DNA of 18,495 nucleotides from assembly GCA_039809105.1 (NCBI GenBank), contig JBDHUJ010000029.1, forward strand, positions 1 to 18,495, in the 5' to 3' direction. Position 1 is the first letter of the stretch; each line of letters begins with the position of its first letter. Positions 12,650 through 18,495 of this stretch are shown one piece after another. The notes under the pieces are model-generated. The model made no database searches, had not been told where the DNA came from, and was given only the letters and a program-made list of their open reading frames with translations. A program made the position numbers and the translations under genes. The DNA comes from JBDHUJ01 sp039809105 (lineage in GTDB: Bacteria; Patescibacteriota; Saccharimonadia; Saccharimonadales; UBA4665).

Positions 12650-13087
12650 ATGATTGGATTCAACCACGCCTTGGCAGGCGGACTTATCGCAAAACTCGTG
12701 CCGTGGCCGCTGGCCATACCTTTGGCGTTGGCTTCGCATTTCCTGCTTGATATGCTGCCGCATTACGGTATCCCACACCACCTTAGAGACGATTCGAAGT
12801 TCTGGAAAGTCTTTTTCACTATCGATTTCTTCGCAACACTTAGCCTTGCGTTTTGGGCTATCAGCAACCAACACTACGCACTTTACTTTGCCGGTCAGAT
12901 TGCGGTTCTGCCCGACTTCGTCTGGGTAGCACACGTTGTCAGGCACCGGTCATTCAGCCTTAGCAAAAGTACGAGCCGCTACGAAAAGTGGCACATGCGC
13001 ATCCAGCGTTTTGAGCGGCCTTGGGGGCTTTGGCTTGAGCTACCCCTGGCAGCGCTACTATTTTACATCGTTATCCTCCAAACGTAA
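12650..13087 (+). CDS. Membrane protein resembling YdjM/DUF457 putative metal hydrolases
   Basis: The 145-residue protein has several hydrophobic stretches (about 9-36, 53-72 and 126-143) and a histidine/aspartate pattern near the N-terminus: NHALAGG (5-11), then SHFLLDMLPHYG (29-40). His30, Asp34 and His38 recall the membrane-embedded metal-dependent hydrolases of the YdjM/DUF457 type. That family is usually longer, so the assignment is tentative. A basic amphipathic segment (STSRYEKWHMRIQRFERP) precedes the last helix. ATG 12650 follows a good promoter, and a likely intrinsic terminator follows the gene. Confidence 0.65.
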   Translation: MIGFNHALAGGLIAKLVPWPLAIPLALASHFLLDMLPHYGIPHHLRDDSKFWKVFFTIDFFATLSLAFWAISNQHYALYFAGQIAVLPDFVWVAHVVRHRSFSLSKSTSRYEKWHMRIQRFERPWGLWLELPLAALLFYIVILQT

Positions 13088-13115
13088 CCTGAAAACATAC
13101 CAGCAAGCGTAACCT

Positions 13116-13166
13116 AGAGGTCCGTCCTCACAATTTTACAACGGGTGCAAGCGGCCTCTGTTTTTT
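13116..13166 (+). terminator. Probable intrinsic terminator after the 12650 gene
   Basis: AGAGGTC (13116-13122) can pair with GGCCTCT (13153-13159), one G-T pair included, and is followed by G and six T (13161-13166). The 30-nt loop is long. The T-run overlaps the spacer of the next gene's promoter. Confidence 0.45.
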
Positions 13167-13168
13167 GG

Positions 13169-13174
13169 TACACT
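13169..13174 (+). promoter_or_regulatory. -10 element for the 13183 reductase
   Basis: TACACT ends 8 nt before ATG 13183, with no Shine-Dalgarno between, so the mRNA is probably leaderless. The -35 is weak (GTGCAA at 18 bp). Confidence 0.45.
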
Positions 13175-13182
13175 AAAAGTCT

Positions 13183-13854
13183 ATGTTAGCGAGGTTTGAC
13201 GGTCGCGAAGAAATAAGCCCTGGCGTGTGGGAGTACACGCTCACACCCGAACGCCGCCTCGACTACATCCCCGGGCAGTATGTCGAGGTCGGCATACTGC
13301 GCGATTTCGAAGACCGGCGTGGCCGCGGCCGCATTTTTACCCTCACTTCGGTGCCAGACGAACCCCAGTTGAAGTTCGTCCTCAAGTTCCCGCAACCTGG
13401 TAGTAACTACAAGCGAGAACTCTGGTCACTTACGCCTGGTGAGACCGTCAAAATCGGCGATGCCATGGGCGACGTCGTCCTGCCGAAAAATGCTCGGATT
13501 CCTTTGGTTTTCATCGCTGGCGGCCTAGGCATAGCCTCGTTTGTCAGCAGCTTGCGCTCCATTGAATTCGCCGAAGAATCCCGCACCGTACACCTCTTCT
13601 ACGGCCGTCGCACCATCGCCGATAATCCGTACAGCGATTTGCTCGAACGTTTTCCCTTCGCGAGCAGACAGACGGTGGTCAGTCCAGCCCGAATCTCCGT
13701 CGAAGATGTCCTGGCGGCCACTACTCCCGAATCGTTATTTTTCATTTCGGGCAGCCAGCGCTTTGTCGAAAACTTCCGTGCCGAACTAGCCACGCGCGGC
13801 ATCGGCCACGAGCGCATCGTCTTCGACTATTACGACGGCTACATTTCGCTATAA
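13183..13854 (+). CDS. Ferredoxin-NADP reductase-like FAD/NAD(P) oxidoreductase
   Basis: The 223-residue protein has the two-domain FNR layout: an FAD-binding beta barrel with PGQYVEV (30-36) and GRIFTLTS (49-56, in the place of the RxY[ST] flavin motif), then a NAD(P) domain with FIAGGLGIASFVSSLR (the GGxGIxP loop with Ala-Ser in place of Pro) and FFISGSQRFVENF near the end. There is no 2Fe-2S domain, so electrons must pass to or from a separate partner. The C-terminus DYYDGYISL ends in a hydrophobic residue after aromatic ones, in the region where FNRs stack on the flavin. Its stop abuts the stop of the convergent cohesin gene with no bases between. Confidence 0.85.
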   Translation: MLARFDGREEISPGVWEYTLTPERRLDYIPGQYVEVGILRDFEDRRGRGRIFTLTSVPDEPQLKFVLKFPQPGSNYKRELWSLTPGETVKIGDAMGDVVLPKNARIPLVFIAGGLGIASFVSSLRSIEFAEESRTVHLFYGRRTIADNPYSDLLERFPFASRQTVVSPARISVEDVLAATTPESLFFISGSQRFVENFRAELATRGIGHERIVFDYYDGYISL

Positions 13855-14727
13855 TTACGTAATACTGTAGGTTGCGTTAGTGGTACCGACTAGACCGTCA
13901 GTTCCGCCAGAGGTAAGCGCTACGGCCGAGCCGGATGCGAAATCGACAGTGGCCGAGCCGGCAGCTAAGGCTGTAAAGGTTACCGTCGCTACCAACTGGG
14001 AGCCCGTGGAAGAGGTACTCAAGTTACCAACGCCAATCTGTACTGAACCGCCGCCGCCAGTGTTCTGCAGTACGGTCGGGAAAGCGGTGCTACCACTGTT
14101 AGTCGAAGAAACATATTGTAGCTTACTAGTGGGATAGGAAAGGTTTGCCTGGACGCCGTTGACCTGGTTGGCGCCACTGTCTTCGTAAATACTTACTACT
14201 ATGCTCACGCCAGCGCTATACGTACCGCTCGATGGCGTCAGAGACATAGTGGCGCTCGGACCTGCTGCGATGGCGGTGTAGTTTCCGCCCGTCGTCTGGG
14301 ACAAGATATCTGCCGGGTTGTTGGCACGGGTCACGGCACTGCCAGTGTCAAAGTCTATAGTAGCCGCCCCAGTAGCAATAACGTTAAAGGTAACCGACGC
14401 CACCAACTGTGGGCCGGTAGGCGGCGTCGAAAGGGTACCGACAGCAATCTGCACTGTGCCACCACCGCCAGTGTTCTGGAGCGAGGCTGAAAAAGTACTG
14501 CCACTGTTAGTCGAGGAGACATATTGTAGTTGCGTAGTGGAGTATGTCAGGTTCGCCTGCACGCCGTTAACCTGCGTCGCGCCACTATCTTCGTAAATGT
14601 TAACCACTAGCGTCGAACCGACCTGACGCTGGCCCCAGTCTGGCGAAAGATATAATCTGGCTGAATCTACACTGCCACCACCAGCGCCGCCGCTTGCCCG
14701 TTGTAGTTTCCGTCCGAATCCGCTCAT
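13855..14727 (-). CDS. Two tandem cohesin-type domains, probable surface protein
   Basis: The 290-residue product is almost entirely two copies of a cohesin-like beta-sandwich (about 22-152 and 158-290). Each has the sequence IYEDSGAxQVNGVQANL, then LQYVSSTNSGST and LQNTGGGG. The copies are 136 residues apart (IYEDSGA at 44 and 180). Composition is Ser/Thr/Gly/Ala-rich with no cysteine, typical of cell-surface beta domains. There is no convincing signal peptide or anchor: the N-terminus MSGFGRKLQRASGGAGGG is basic and glycine-rich, and an in-frame stop just upstream rules out a longer start. The start has AGGGAAGG upstream and a good promoter. Export may use another route, or an N-terminal part was lost. 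Confidence 0.85.
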   Translation of the reverse strand: MSGFGRKLQRASGGAGGGSVDSARLYLSPDWGQRQVGSTLVVNIYEDSGATQVNGVQANLTYSTTQLQYVSSTNSGSTFSASLQNTGGGGTVQIAVGTLSTPPTGPQLVASVTFNVIATGAATIDFDTGSAVTRANNPADILSQTTGGNYTAIAAGPSATMSLTPSSGTYSAGVSIVVSIYEDSGANQVNGVQANLSYPTSKLQYVSSTNSGSTAFPTVLQNTGGGGSVQIGVGNLSTSSTGSQLVATVTFTALAAGSATVDFASGSAVALTSGGTDGLVGTTNATYSIT

Positions 14728-14765
14728 GTCTGCCTTCCCTGTCGTTTATTGTGTATTCAACCGTA

Positions 14766-14795
14766 AGTATAATCCGCGCACCGAGACTAATGCAA
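14766..14795 (-). promoter_or_regulatory. Promoter for the cohesin gene
   Basis: On the minus strand TTGCAT (14790-14795) and TATACT (14766-14771) have an 18-bp spacer, giving a leader of about 30 nt with AGGGAAGG before ATG 14727. Confidence 0.6.
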
Positions 14796-14829
14796 GCGGA
14801 CTTCCGTAGAACGGCGCGCTCCCGAGAAC

Positions 14830-14957
14830 TGTTCACCTTTCACCATTTTCCATTCACCATACATACACCGTGACCCGTTTACCATGAAGAAGAACGTCCG
14901 CACGGTAAATGGTAAAAGGATAATGCATGGTGAACAGTGAAAGGTAAACGGTAAACG
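14830..14957. repeat. Heptad-word inverted repeat, word NNTTYAC
   Basis: The left arm (14830-14886) is a run of degenerate 7-nt words: TGTTCAC, CTTTCAC, CATTTTC, CATTCAC, CATACAT, later CGTTTAC. The right arm (14901-14957), read on the other strand, gives CGTTTAC twice, CTTTCAC, TGTTCAC and CATGCAT, then CATTTAC. The arms can fold into a long imperfect hairpin with a 14-nt loop. It fills most of the gap between the cohesin gene and trxB. Confidence 0.75.
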
Positions 14958-14980
14958 TCAAAATTCTGCGTGATATCCAG

Positions 14981-15937
14981 CTAGTTTTGCATGGGATGCT
15001 TGCGGCCTTCGAGATACTCTCGAATCTTCAGCGCTGCCGTCGCACCTTCGCCAGCCGCACTGGCAATCTGCATGGTCGCGCACGAGCGGATGTCGCCCGC
15101 CACGAAGACGCCCGGTATATTCGTTTGCAAGTCGTCATCTGCCGCTATCAAGCCCACTTTGTCGAGCTCTATGACACCTTGTACGAACTCGCTGTTCGGC
15201 TTGAGCCCTACGAAAACGAATACGCCATCGGTCGGGAACTCCACCTTCTTGCCATCGTGCATACCGACAACCTTCGTCACCTTGCCATCTTCGCCGGCGA
15301 TTTCGTCGGTAGTAGTGCCCAGGTGCACGGTTATCTTGCCCTCGTCGACGAACTTCTGCAAGTCTTTTTGTAATACGTCGCTGGCCTTCAACGTGCTGCG
15401 CACCAAAAGGTCGATATGTGATGCGAACCGGGTGAGAAAAATCGCTTCCTGCACAGCGCTGTTGCCGCCGCCAACCACCACCAGCCGTTTGTCGCGGTAG
15501 AACGCACCGTCACAGGTCGCACAGTAGTGCACGCCGCGCGCGTAGTATTCTTGCTCGCCCGGCACACCGATTTTCTTGTAATCGCTACCGGTGCCGATAA
15601 GCACCGCGCGCGCCAGCATATCGCCGCTGGTCGTTTCCAGCCGCTTCCACTCACCTTCATCGATGATTTTCGTAACCTCGCCGAGCTCGATGACCGCACC
15701 GAAGCGCTCGGCCTGCTTCTGCAGGTTCTGTGCCAACTCCAGTCCGGCGATACCTTCGGGAAAGCCGGGATAATTATCGACCCAGTCGGTTATAGCCGCC
15801 AAGCCGCCCGGCACAGCGCGCTCGAACAACAGCGTCTCGATGTCTTCGCGGGTCGTGTAGATGGCGGCAGTCAGGGCCGCCGGGCCGGCGCCCACCATTA
15901 TGACGTCATGTTTCGGAATCTCGGTTGCTTCAGACAT
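14981..15937 (-). CDS. trxB: Thioredoxin reductase
   Basis: This is an NAD(P)H-dependent flavoprotein that reduces thioredoxin- or glutaredoxin-like partners. In 318 residues it has the FAD motif GAGPAAL (16-22), the redox-active C139-A-T-C142 followed by DG, the second nucleotide motif GGGNSAV (157-163) and GVFVAGD (276-282) near the C-terminus. The usual NADPH 2'-phosphate site HRRxxxR is read as VRSTLKA (179-185), so the arginine pair is lost and cofactor preference may differ. The start ATG 15937 lacks a strong Shine-Dalgarno. The glutaredoxin-like gene upstream may be its partner; no thioredoxin gene is seen here. Confidence 0.93.
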   Translation of the reverse strand: MSEATEIPKHDVIMVGAGPAALTAAIYTTREDIETLLFERAVPGGLAAITDWVDNYPGFPEGIAGLELAQNLQKQAERFGAVIELGEVTKIIDEGEWKRLETTSGDMLARAVLIGTGSDYKKIGVPGEQEYYARGVHYCATCDGAFYRDKRLVVVGGGNSAVQEAIFLTRFASHIDLLVRSTLKASDVLQKDLQKFVDEGKITVHLGTTTDEIAGEDGKVTKVVGMHDGKKVEFPTDGVFVFVGLKPNSEFVQGVIELDKVGLIAADDDLQTNIPGVFVAGDIRSCATMQIASAAGEGATAALKIREYLEGRKHPMQN

Positions 15938-15964
15938 ATCTTTCTATACTCTCAGTTCGCCTTA

Positions 15965-16070
15965 GAATTTTCAATTTGCAATTTGCAATTTTCATTCAAA
16001 AATCAATTTTCAATGTTTCAAACAGGCTCGGGGATGAGGGTGTTTGCAAAATTGTGGCCTTGAAAATTAC
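15965..16070. repeat. Heptad-word inverted repeat, word AATTTKC
   Basis: From 15966 the words AATTTTC, AATTTGC, AATTTGC, AATTTTC follow one another, then looser copies to about 16015. The opposite arm at 16042-16070 holds their complement (TTGCAAAATTG and TTGAAAATTA). Pairing is less regular than at the other three sites. It lies between trxB and the 29-codon gene. Confidence 0.65.
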
Positions 16071-16073
16071 TTA

Positions 16074-16163
16074 TTATCTTACGTGGGCCACAATGTAGAT
16101 TACGACTGCCACAAAGGCACCTGCCAGAATCTTCTCGCGATTGTTAAACGCGTTGTTGCTCAT
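16074..16163 (-). CDS. 29-residue single-helix membrane peptide coupled to glutaredoxin
   Basis: ATG 16163 overlaps the TGA of the glutaredoxin gene as ATGA and opens a 29-codon frame closed by two TAA codons in a row. The product has a polar start (MSNNAFNNREK), a hydrophobic helix of about 16 residues (ILAGAFVAVVIYIVAH) and a final Val-Arg, that is, a typical small bitopic membrane protein. The coupling, the double stop and the clean helix argue for a real gene, although no homologue is recognised. It might localise or modulate a redox partner; this is speculation from position only. Confidence 0.6.
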   Translation of the reverse strand: MSNNAFNNREKILAGAFVAVVIYIVAHVR

Positions 16164-16408
16164 GCAACGGCCGGAGCAAGCCTCGCCAAGTTGTAGCCCA
16201 CGACCACTTCTTTGGTGTCGTCGTGCTTGGTAATGACTGTGACCGGCACGGTGAGGGCGCCGGAAAGCGCCAAGGCTTCCTGTTGTTTTTCGGGATTCTG
16301 GTCCAGGTTGACTTCGTCGTACGTCAGGCCTTTGGCGCCCAGGTACTTTTTGACCATCGGGCAGTACGCGCAGGTTGTCGTCGTAAAAATAGTGATGTTT
16401 TTGACCAT
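16160..16408 (-). CDS. Glutaredoxin-like thiol-disulfide protein
   Basis: The 82-residue thioredoxin-fold protein starts at ATG 16408 (MVKNITIF), with GGAGG 8 nt upstream; in-frame codons further up do not have such a site. It has the redox motif C13-A-Y-C16 after the first strand (TIFTTTTCAYC), a cis-Pro in LTVPVT, and GYNLARL near the end in the glutathione/partner-binding place. Length is that of NrdH/glutaredoxin-type proteins. With trxB one gene away, reduction by thioredoxin reductase, as for NrdH, is plausible. A dedicated promoter lies about 90 bases upstream. Confidence 0.9.
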   Translation of the reverse strand: MVKNITIFTTTTCAYCPMVKKYLGAKGLTYDEVNLDQNPEKQQEALALSGALTVPVTVITKHDDTKEVVVGYNLARLAPAVA

Positions 16409-16495
16409 TATAAAACCCTCCACTTCGGTTTCTTTTCTTTTTTACCCTCGCTTCTCAGGCAGTTTTGTTTTCGCTGTCGTAAGCTTGTACTTACT

Positions 16496-16525
16496 AGTGT
16501 ACTCTAGCGTAACTATAAGCGTCAA
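16496..16525 (-). promoter_or_regulatory. Promoter for the glutaredoxin gene
   Basis: On the minus strand TTGACG (16520-16525) and TACACT (16496-16501) have an 18-bp spacer, the best -35 in the window. The leader is about 80 nt. From 16424 to 16572 nothing else is evident except a short palindrome, CTACATGTAG, at 16531-16540. Confidence 0.65.
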
Positions 16526-16572
16526 GTACGCTACATGTAGTGTTTTTTAGTACAAAAGGTACCTAATTGAGG

Positions 16573-16709
16573 AATGACCAAGCCGCAAGTACCAATGACC
16601 AAGCAATTCACAAATGCTCAAATGACTAAATGTTCACGCTCATTTCGGTCATTCTGCCATTCGTGAATTCGGTCATTGATTGGTCATTGTGGTTTGGGGC
16701 TTGGTCATT
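16573..16709. repeat. Heptad-word inverted repeat, word AATGACC
   Basis: The left arm (about 16573-16634) reads AATGACC, AAGCCGC, AAGTACC, AATGACC, then looser AATGNCT words. The right arm (about 16640-16709) read on the other strand gives AATGACC, AAGCCCC, then AATGACC, AATC, AATGACC and CGAATTCAC. Both arms share an internal AATTCAC block in the same order, so the fold is long and in register. It lies 14 nt past the stop of the first FKBP gene (16724). Confidence 0.78.
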
Positions 16710-16723
16710 GCTGCTTCACCGGG

Positions 16724-17092
16724 CTATTTGCCTTCGATGGCGACCAGTTCGATGTCGAACACCAGGTCGGCATCAGCCGGAATGCCCGAGCCATACGGTG
16801 GTGTCGAGCCATACGCCTTGGCGGCTGGAATGAGCAACCGGCGGGTACCGCCGACCTTCATGCCCGGAACGCCTTCGGTCCAACCGGCGATGACGCCGCT
16901 CAGAGGAAAGCTTATGGCCTTGCCAAAATCGTGCGAGCTCTGGAACACTTCGCCGGTCTTGGCCACCGCACCGGTGTAGTGGCAGGTTACGGTATCGCCC
17001 GGCTCCACGACCGCACCAGTGCCTTCTACGCGGTCTTCCGTGACCAGTTCCGGCACTGCATCGGTTGGAGTGAAATCTTGTAGTGTTGCCAT
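16724..17092 (-). CDS. FKBP-type peptidyl-prolyl isomerase, cytosolic
   Basis: This protein catalyses cis-trans isomerisation before proline. The 122-residue single FKBP domain starts at ATG 17092 (MATLQDF), with AAGGAG 9 nt upstream; the ATG two codons earlier is too close to that site. Seen: VTCHYTGAV, GEVFQSS (the Asp usual after Phe is Gln here), VIAGWTEGVPGMKVGGTRRLLIP, AYG and LVFDIELVAI. There is no signal or membrane segment. It lies 13 nt downstream of the membrane-anchored FKBP gene, suggesting an operon from a duplication with one copy kept inside the cell. Confidence 0.9.
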   Translation of the reverse strand: MATLQDFTPTDAVPELVTEDRVEGTGAVVEPGDTVTCHYTGAVAKTGEVFQSSHDFGKAISFPLSGVIAGWTEGVPGMKVGGTRRLLIPAAKAYGSTPPYGSGIPADADLVFDIELVAIEGK

Positions 17093-17105
17093 GCGCATTG
17101 TCTCC

Positions 17106-17654
17106 TTACTGAATCTTTAGTAGTTTTACTTCGAATACCAGTGTCGAGTTGGCGGGGATGCTGCCGTTCGCCTGGTCGCCATACCCAAGAGAAGGTGGGA
17201 TAACCAAGCGGCGCGTACCGCCCTCTTTCATACCGACTAGCCCCTGGTCCCAGCCTTTTATGACCTGGCCGCTGCCGAGCGTGAAGGCGAAGGCCTGGTC
17301 GGTGGTGTAGTTATCGTCGAAGCGCGTGCCGTCAGCCAGCGTACCGTAGTACTTCATAACGAGACAGTCGCCGTTTTTGGCCGCCGCACCGGTGCCGACT
17401 ACGAGGTCGGTCACCTGCAGTTCAGTTACCTCGCCCTCGGGTTTGTACGGCTCCGGAGCTTGGAGCTTTTCGTAAGTGCCGTTGGCTGCACAGGTCTGTG
17501 ACGACGTATCGGCTGTTTTGGTGGTGTCGGTGGTCTTGCCGCTGGCGCTGGTCATCTGCCAGACAACATAGACGGTAAAGGCACAGGCGCTGGCTAGGAA
17601 CAGGGCTGCACCGAAGCCTGCAAAAATTCTATCGCGCTTTCGCGTTGTGGACAT
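17106..17654 (-). CDS. Membrane-anchored FKBP-type peptidyl-prolyl isomerase
   Basis: The 182-residue protein has a basic N-terminus (MSTTRKRDR), one hydrophobic helix at about 11-33, a Thr/Ser/Lys-rich linker (34-58) and an FKBP domain at about 75-182. The domain keeps YYGTLADGTRFDDNY, with the canonical Phe-Asp pair, then VIKGWDQGLVGMKEGGTRRLVIP, LGYG and LVFEVKLLKI. It is therefore probably a foldase on the outer face of the membrane that acts on exported proteins. ATG 17654 has GAGG 8 nt upstream. It leads the operon with the cytosolic FKBP gene. Confidence 0.92.
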   Translation of the reverse strand: MSTTRKRDRIFAGFGAALFLASACAFTVYVVWQMTSASGKTTDTTKTADTSSQTCAANGTYEKLQAPEPYKPEGEVTELQVTDLVVGTGAAAKNGDCLVMKYYGTLADGTRFDDNYTTDQAFAFTLGSGQVIKGWDQGLVGMKEGGTRRLVIPPSLGYGDQANGSIPANSTLVFEVKLLKIQ

Positions 17655-17846
17655 ACTTGTTACCTCACTAGTTTGATTGCCCTATTGTGACACATCTTCG
17701 GCCCTCCAGGCAAGCCGAACCGGTGTTTCCGGCAACCACACAGGCTCATAGGTAGTCCGTCCCGGCCTTAGAAAAAATATGCACCTCTTCGCACAACCTG
17801 CACCGTGGTGTAAGTTCTGAGAAAAGGACGACGTACTGCATGCTGG
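17655..17846. other. Gap between FKBP gene and the structured RNA region
   Basis: No credible coding frame is seen. A 67-codon minus-strand frame at 17682-17885 lacks a ribosome site and a recognisable composition. No strong promoter for the FKBP gene could be picked out. Confidence 0.5.
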
Positions 17847-17875
17847 TTGAAATAAAGGTGGAGAGAAGCTAAAAA
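17847..17875 (+). promoter_or_regulatory. Candidate promoter of the structured RNA
   Basis: TTGAAA (17847-17852) and TAAAAA (17870-17875) are 17 bp apart. Transcription would begin near 17882, just before the first large helix. The -10 matches only four of six consensus bases, and a 6-bp hairpin (GAAGCT/AGCTTC, 17865-17880) overlaps it. Confidence 0.35.
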
Positions 17876-17881
17876 GCTTCG

Positions 17882-18427
17882 TCAATCCAGCTTACGCCAG
17901 CGACCGCCCAGAAAAGGCCAAGCCCCCGAGGTTAAGCGCCTGATTCGTATCAGAGCACATACCTGGCCTTTTCTGGGACGATTTTAGAGAGCGCGCTCGG
18001 GCAGAGGAGGGGTTACCCACACAGGCTGTCACCAGCATGTAATCCCATCAACCCGGGGTGTGATGGTGAGCGCGTCTCTGGTTTACTTGAAAAGACAGGT
18101 TACAACCCTTGCCGAAGCAGTAGTTGCTGAGACCACCCAGGCGTCATATCTGTGTGTTTACCACTCAGACATCGTCTGTGCGTTTGCCGTCTCGACTCCT
18201 TGACCGTGGATAGTACAGTCCACGTCGACCGGGATGTGCTGCGGCGCTCAAATTCAGCGCGGCATGCCCCAGGAGAAACCTGTCTTTTCAACGTTTGTTA
18301 CGCGTTACGTCGTCTTGTTAACTTCAACAAGTTCAAACGCTCCAGCGGCTTAACCGCGAACTCACTTCTTGAAAGTCAGGGCAATCGCATATGAAAAGGG
18401 CTTCCGCCAGGAAGCCCTTTTCTTTTT
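17882..18427 (+). ncRNA. Large candidate structured non-coding RNA, class not recognised
   Basis: About 550 nt without a credible gene hold many perfect helices in nested order and end in an intrinsic terminator. Helices: 17907-17920 with 17964-17977 (14 bp, with inner hairpin CTGAT/ATCAG); 17986-17998 with 18068-18079 (12 bp, one bulge) enclosing 18045-18050/18061-18066; 18087-18101 with 18277-18291 (15 bp, perfect) enclosing hairpins 18166-18170/18074-type CAGAC/GTCTG (18174-18178), CGTGGA/TCCACG (18205-18210/18219-18224) and GCGCT/AGCGC (18244-18248/18256-18260); 18292-18297 with 18334-18339 enclosing CTTGTT/AACAAG (18314-18319/18326-18331); GCGG/CCGC (18345-18348/18354-18357). The terminator points to the plus strand. 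The conserved cores of tmRNA, RNase P RNA, SRP RNA and group I or II introns were looked for and not found. Ends are estimates. Confidence 0.6.
18393..18427 (+). terminator. Strong intrinsic terminator
   Basis: A perfect 13-bp stem (18393-18405 with 18410-18422, arm GAAAAGGGCTTCC) with loop GCCA is followed by TTTTT (18423-18427). It ends the structured RNA and insulates the next gene. Confidence 0.9.
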
Positions 18428-18466
18428 CCGCTATGCTAGGAGCTGTAACACAAACAAGGAACACAT

Positions 18467-18495
18467 ATGCCTCACCAACCGCTCGCCCAACACTT
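18467..18495 (+). CDS. 5' end of an unknown gene (partial)
   Basis: ATG 18467 has AAGGA 7 nt upstream and reads MPHQPLAQH to the edge of the window. TATGCT at 18432-18437 could be its -10. Nine residues are too few to name the protein. Confidence 0.5.

Noticed and set aside
9434..16709. CRISPR array interpretation of the heptad-word repeats
   Set aside because: Words are 7 nt and contiguous, without spacers of constant length, and are arranged as inverted arms; no cas genes are present.
17682..17885. 67-codon minus-strand frame upstream of the FKBP operon
   Set aside because: No ribosome site or family features, and it overlaps the candidate RNA promoter.
18340..18353. Possible tmRNA tag ending (codons for Ala-Pro-Ala-Ala and stop)
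   Set aside because: The tRNA-like ends, the conserved 5' core and the TTCGA arm of tmRNA are not found in the region on either strand.
18152..18394. 80-codon plus-strand frame with GTG start inside the structured region
   Set aside because: No ribosome site, Arg/Cys/Leu-rich composition unlike neighbours, and it runs through several perfect RNA helices; it is better explained as part of the non-coding RNA.

Overview
The window looks like a piece of a Candidate Phyla Radiation genome, most likely Candidatus Saccharibacteria (TM7). This is an inference from gene content: a compact sugar-phosphate module with transketolase split into two genes, many small membrane proteins, a cohesin-type surface protein, very short gaps between genes and a standard genetic code (TGA is used as a stop). 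No single marker proves the assignment. Most genes lie on the minus strand.

Left to right: the 3' end of an unknown gene (2-109); an unknown four-helix membrane protein (216-857) between two copies of a 43-bp hairpin repeat; then a central carbon module read right to left, with pfkB-type kinase, small coiled-coil protein, class II aldolase, transketolase C half, five small membrane proteins plus a sixth anchored protein, transketolase N half, ribulose-phosphate epimerase, ribose-5-phosphate isomerase B and GAPDH. A plus-strand secreted-protein gene (3398-3781) interrupts it. Together these enzymes interconvert pentose, hexose and triose phosphates and oxidise glyceraldehyde-3-phosphate. No transaldolase or classical PfkA is present here. 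Next come a NUDIX hydrolase and inorganic pyrophosphatase (minus), then a plus-strand trio: glycerophosphodiester phosphodiesterase, a membrane protein and an FAD/NAD(P) reductase. The right part holds a two-cohesin protein, thioredoxin reductase, a glutaredoxin-like protein coupled to a 29-residue membrane peptide, and two FKBP prolyl isomerases. The window ends with about 550 nt of apparently non-coding, strongly self-complementary DNA that closes in an intrinsic terminator, followed by the first codons of another gene.

The most interesting parts are: (1) between the two transketolase halves, an operon-embedded tandem array of five two-helix proteins sharing a G-h-P-[FL]-x-Y motif and extracytoplasmic cysteines, with copies of the tktN 3' end at internal gene junctions; (2) the large candidate structured RNA at 17882-18427; (3) four intergenic inverted repeats built from degenerate 7-nt words, each with its own word; (4) three half-sites at 10-bp spacing upstream of GAPDH; (5) a hidden 29-codon gene coupled to the glutaredoxin gene.
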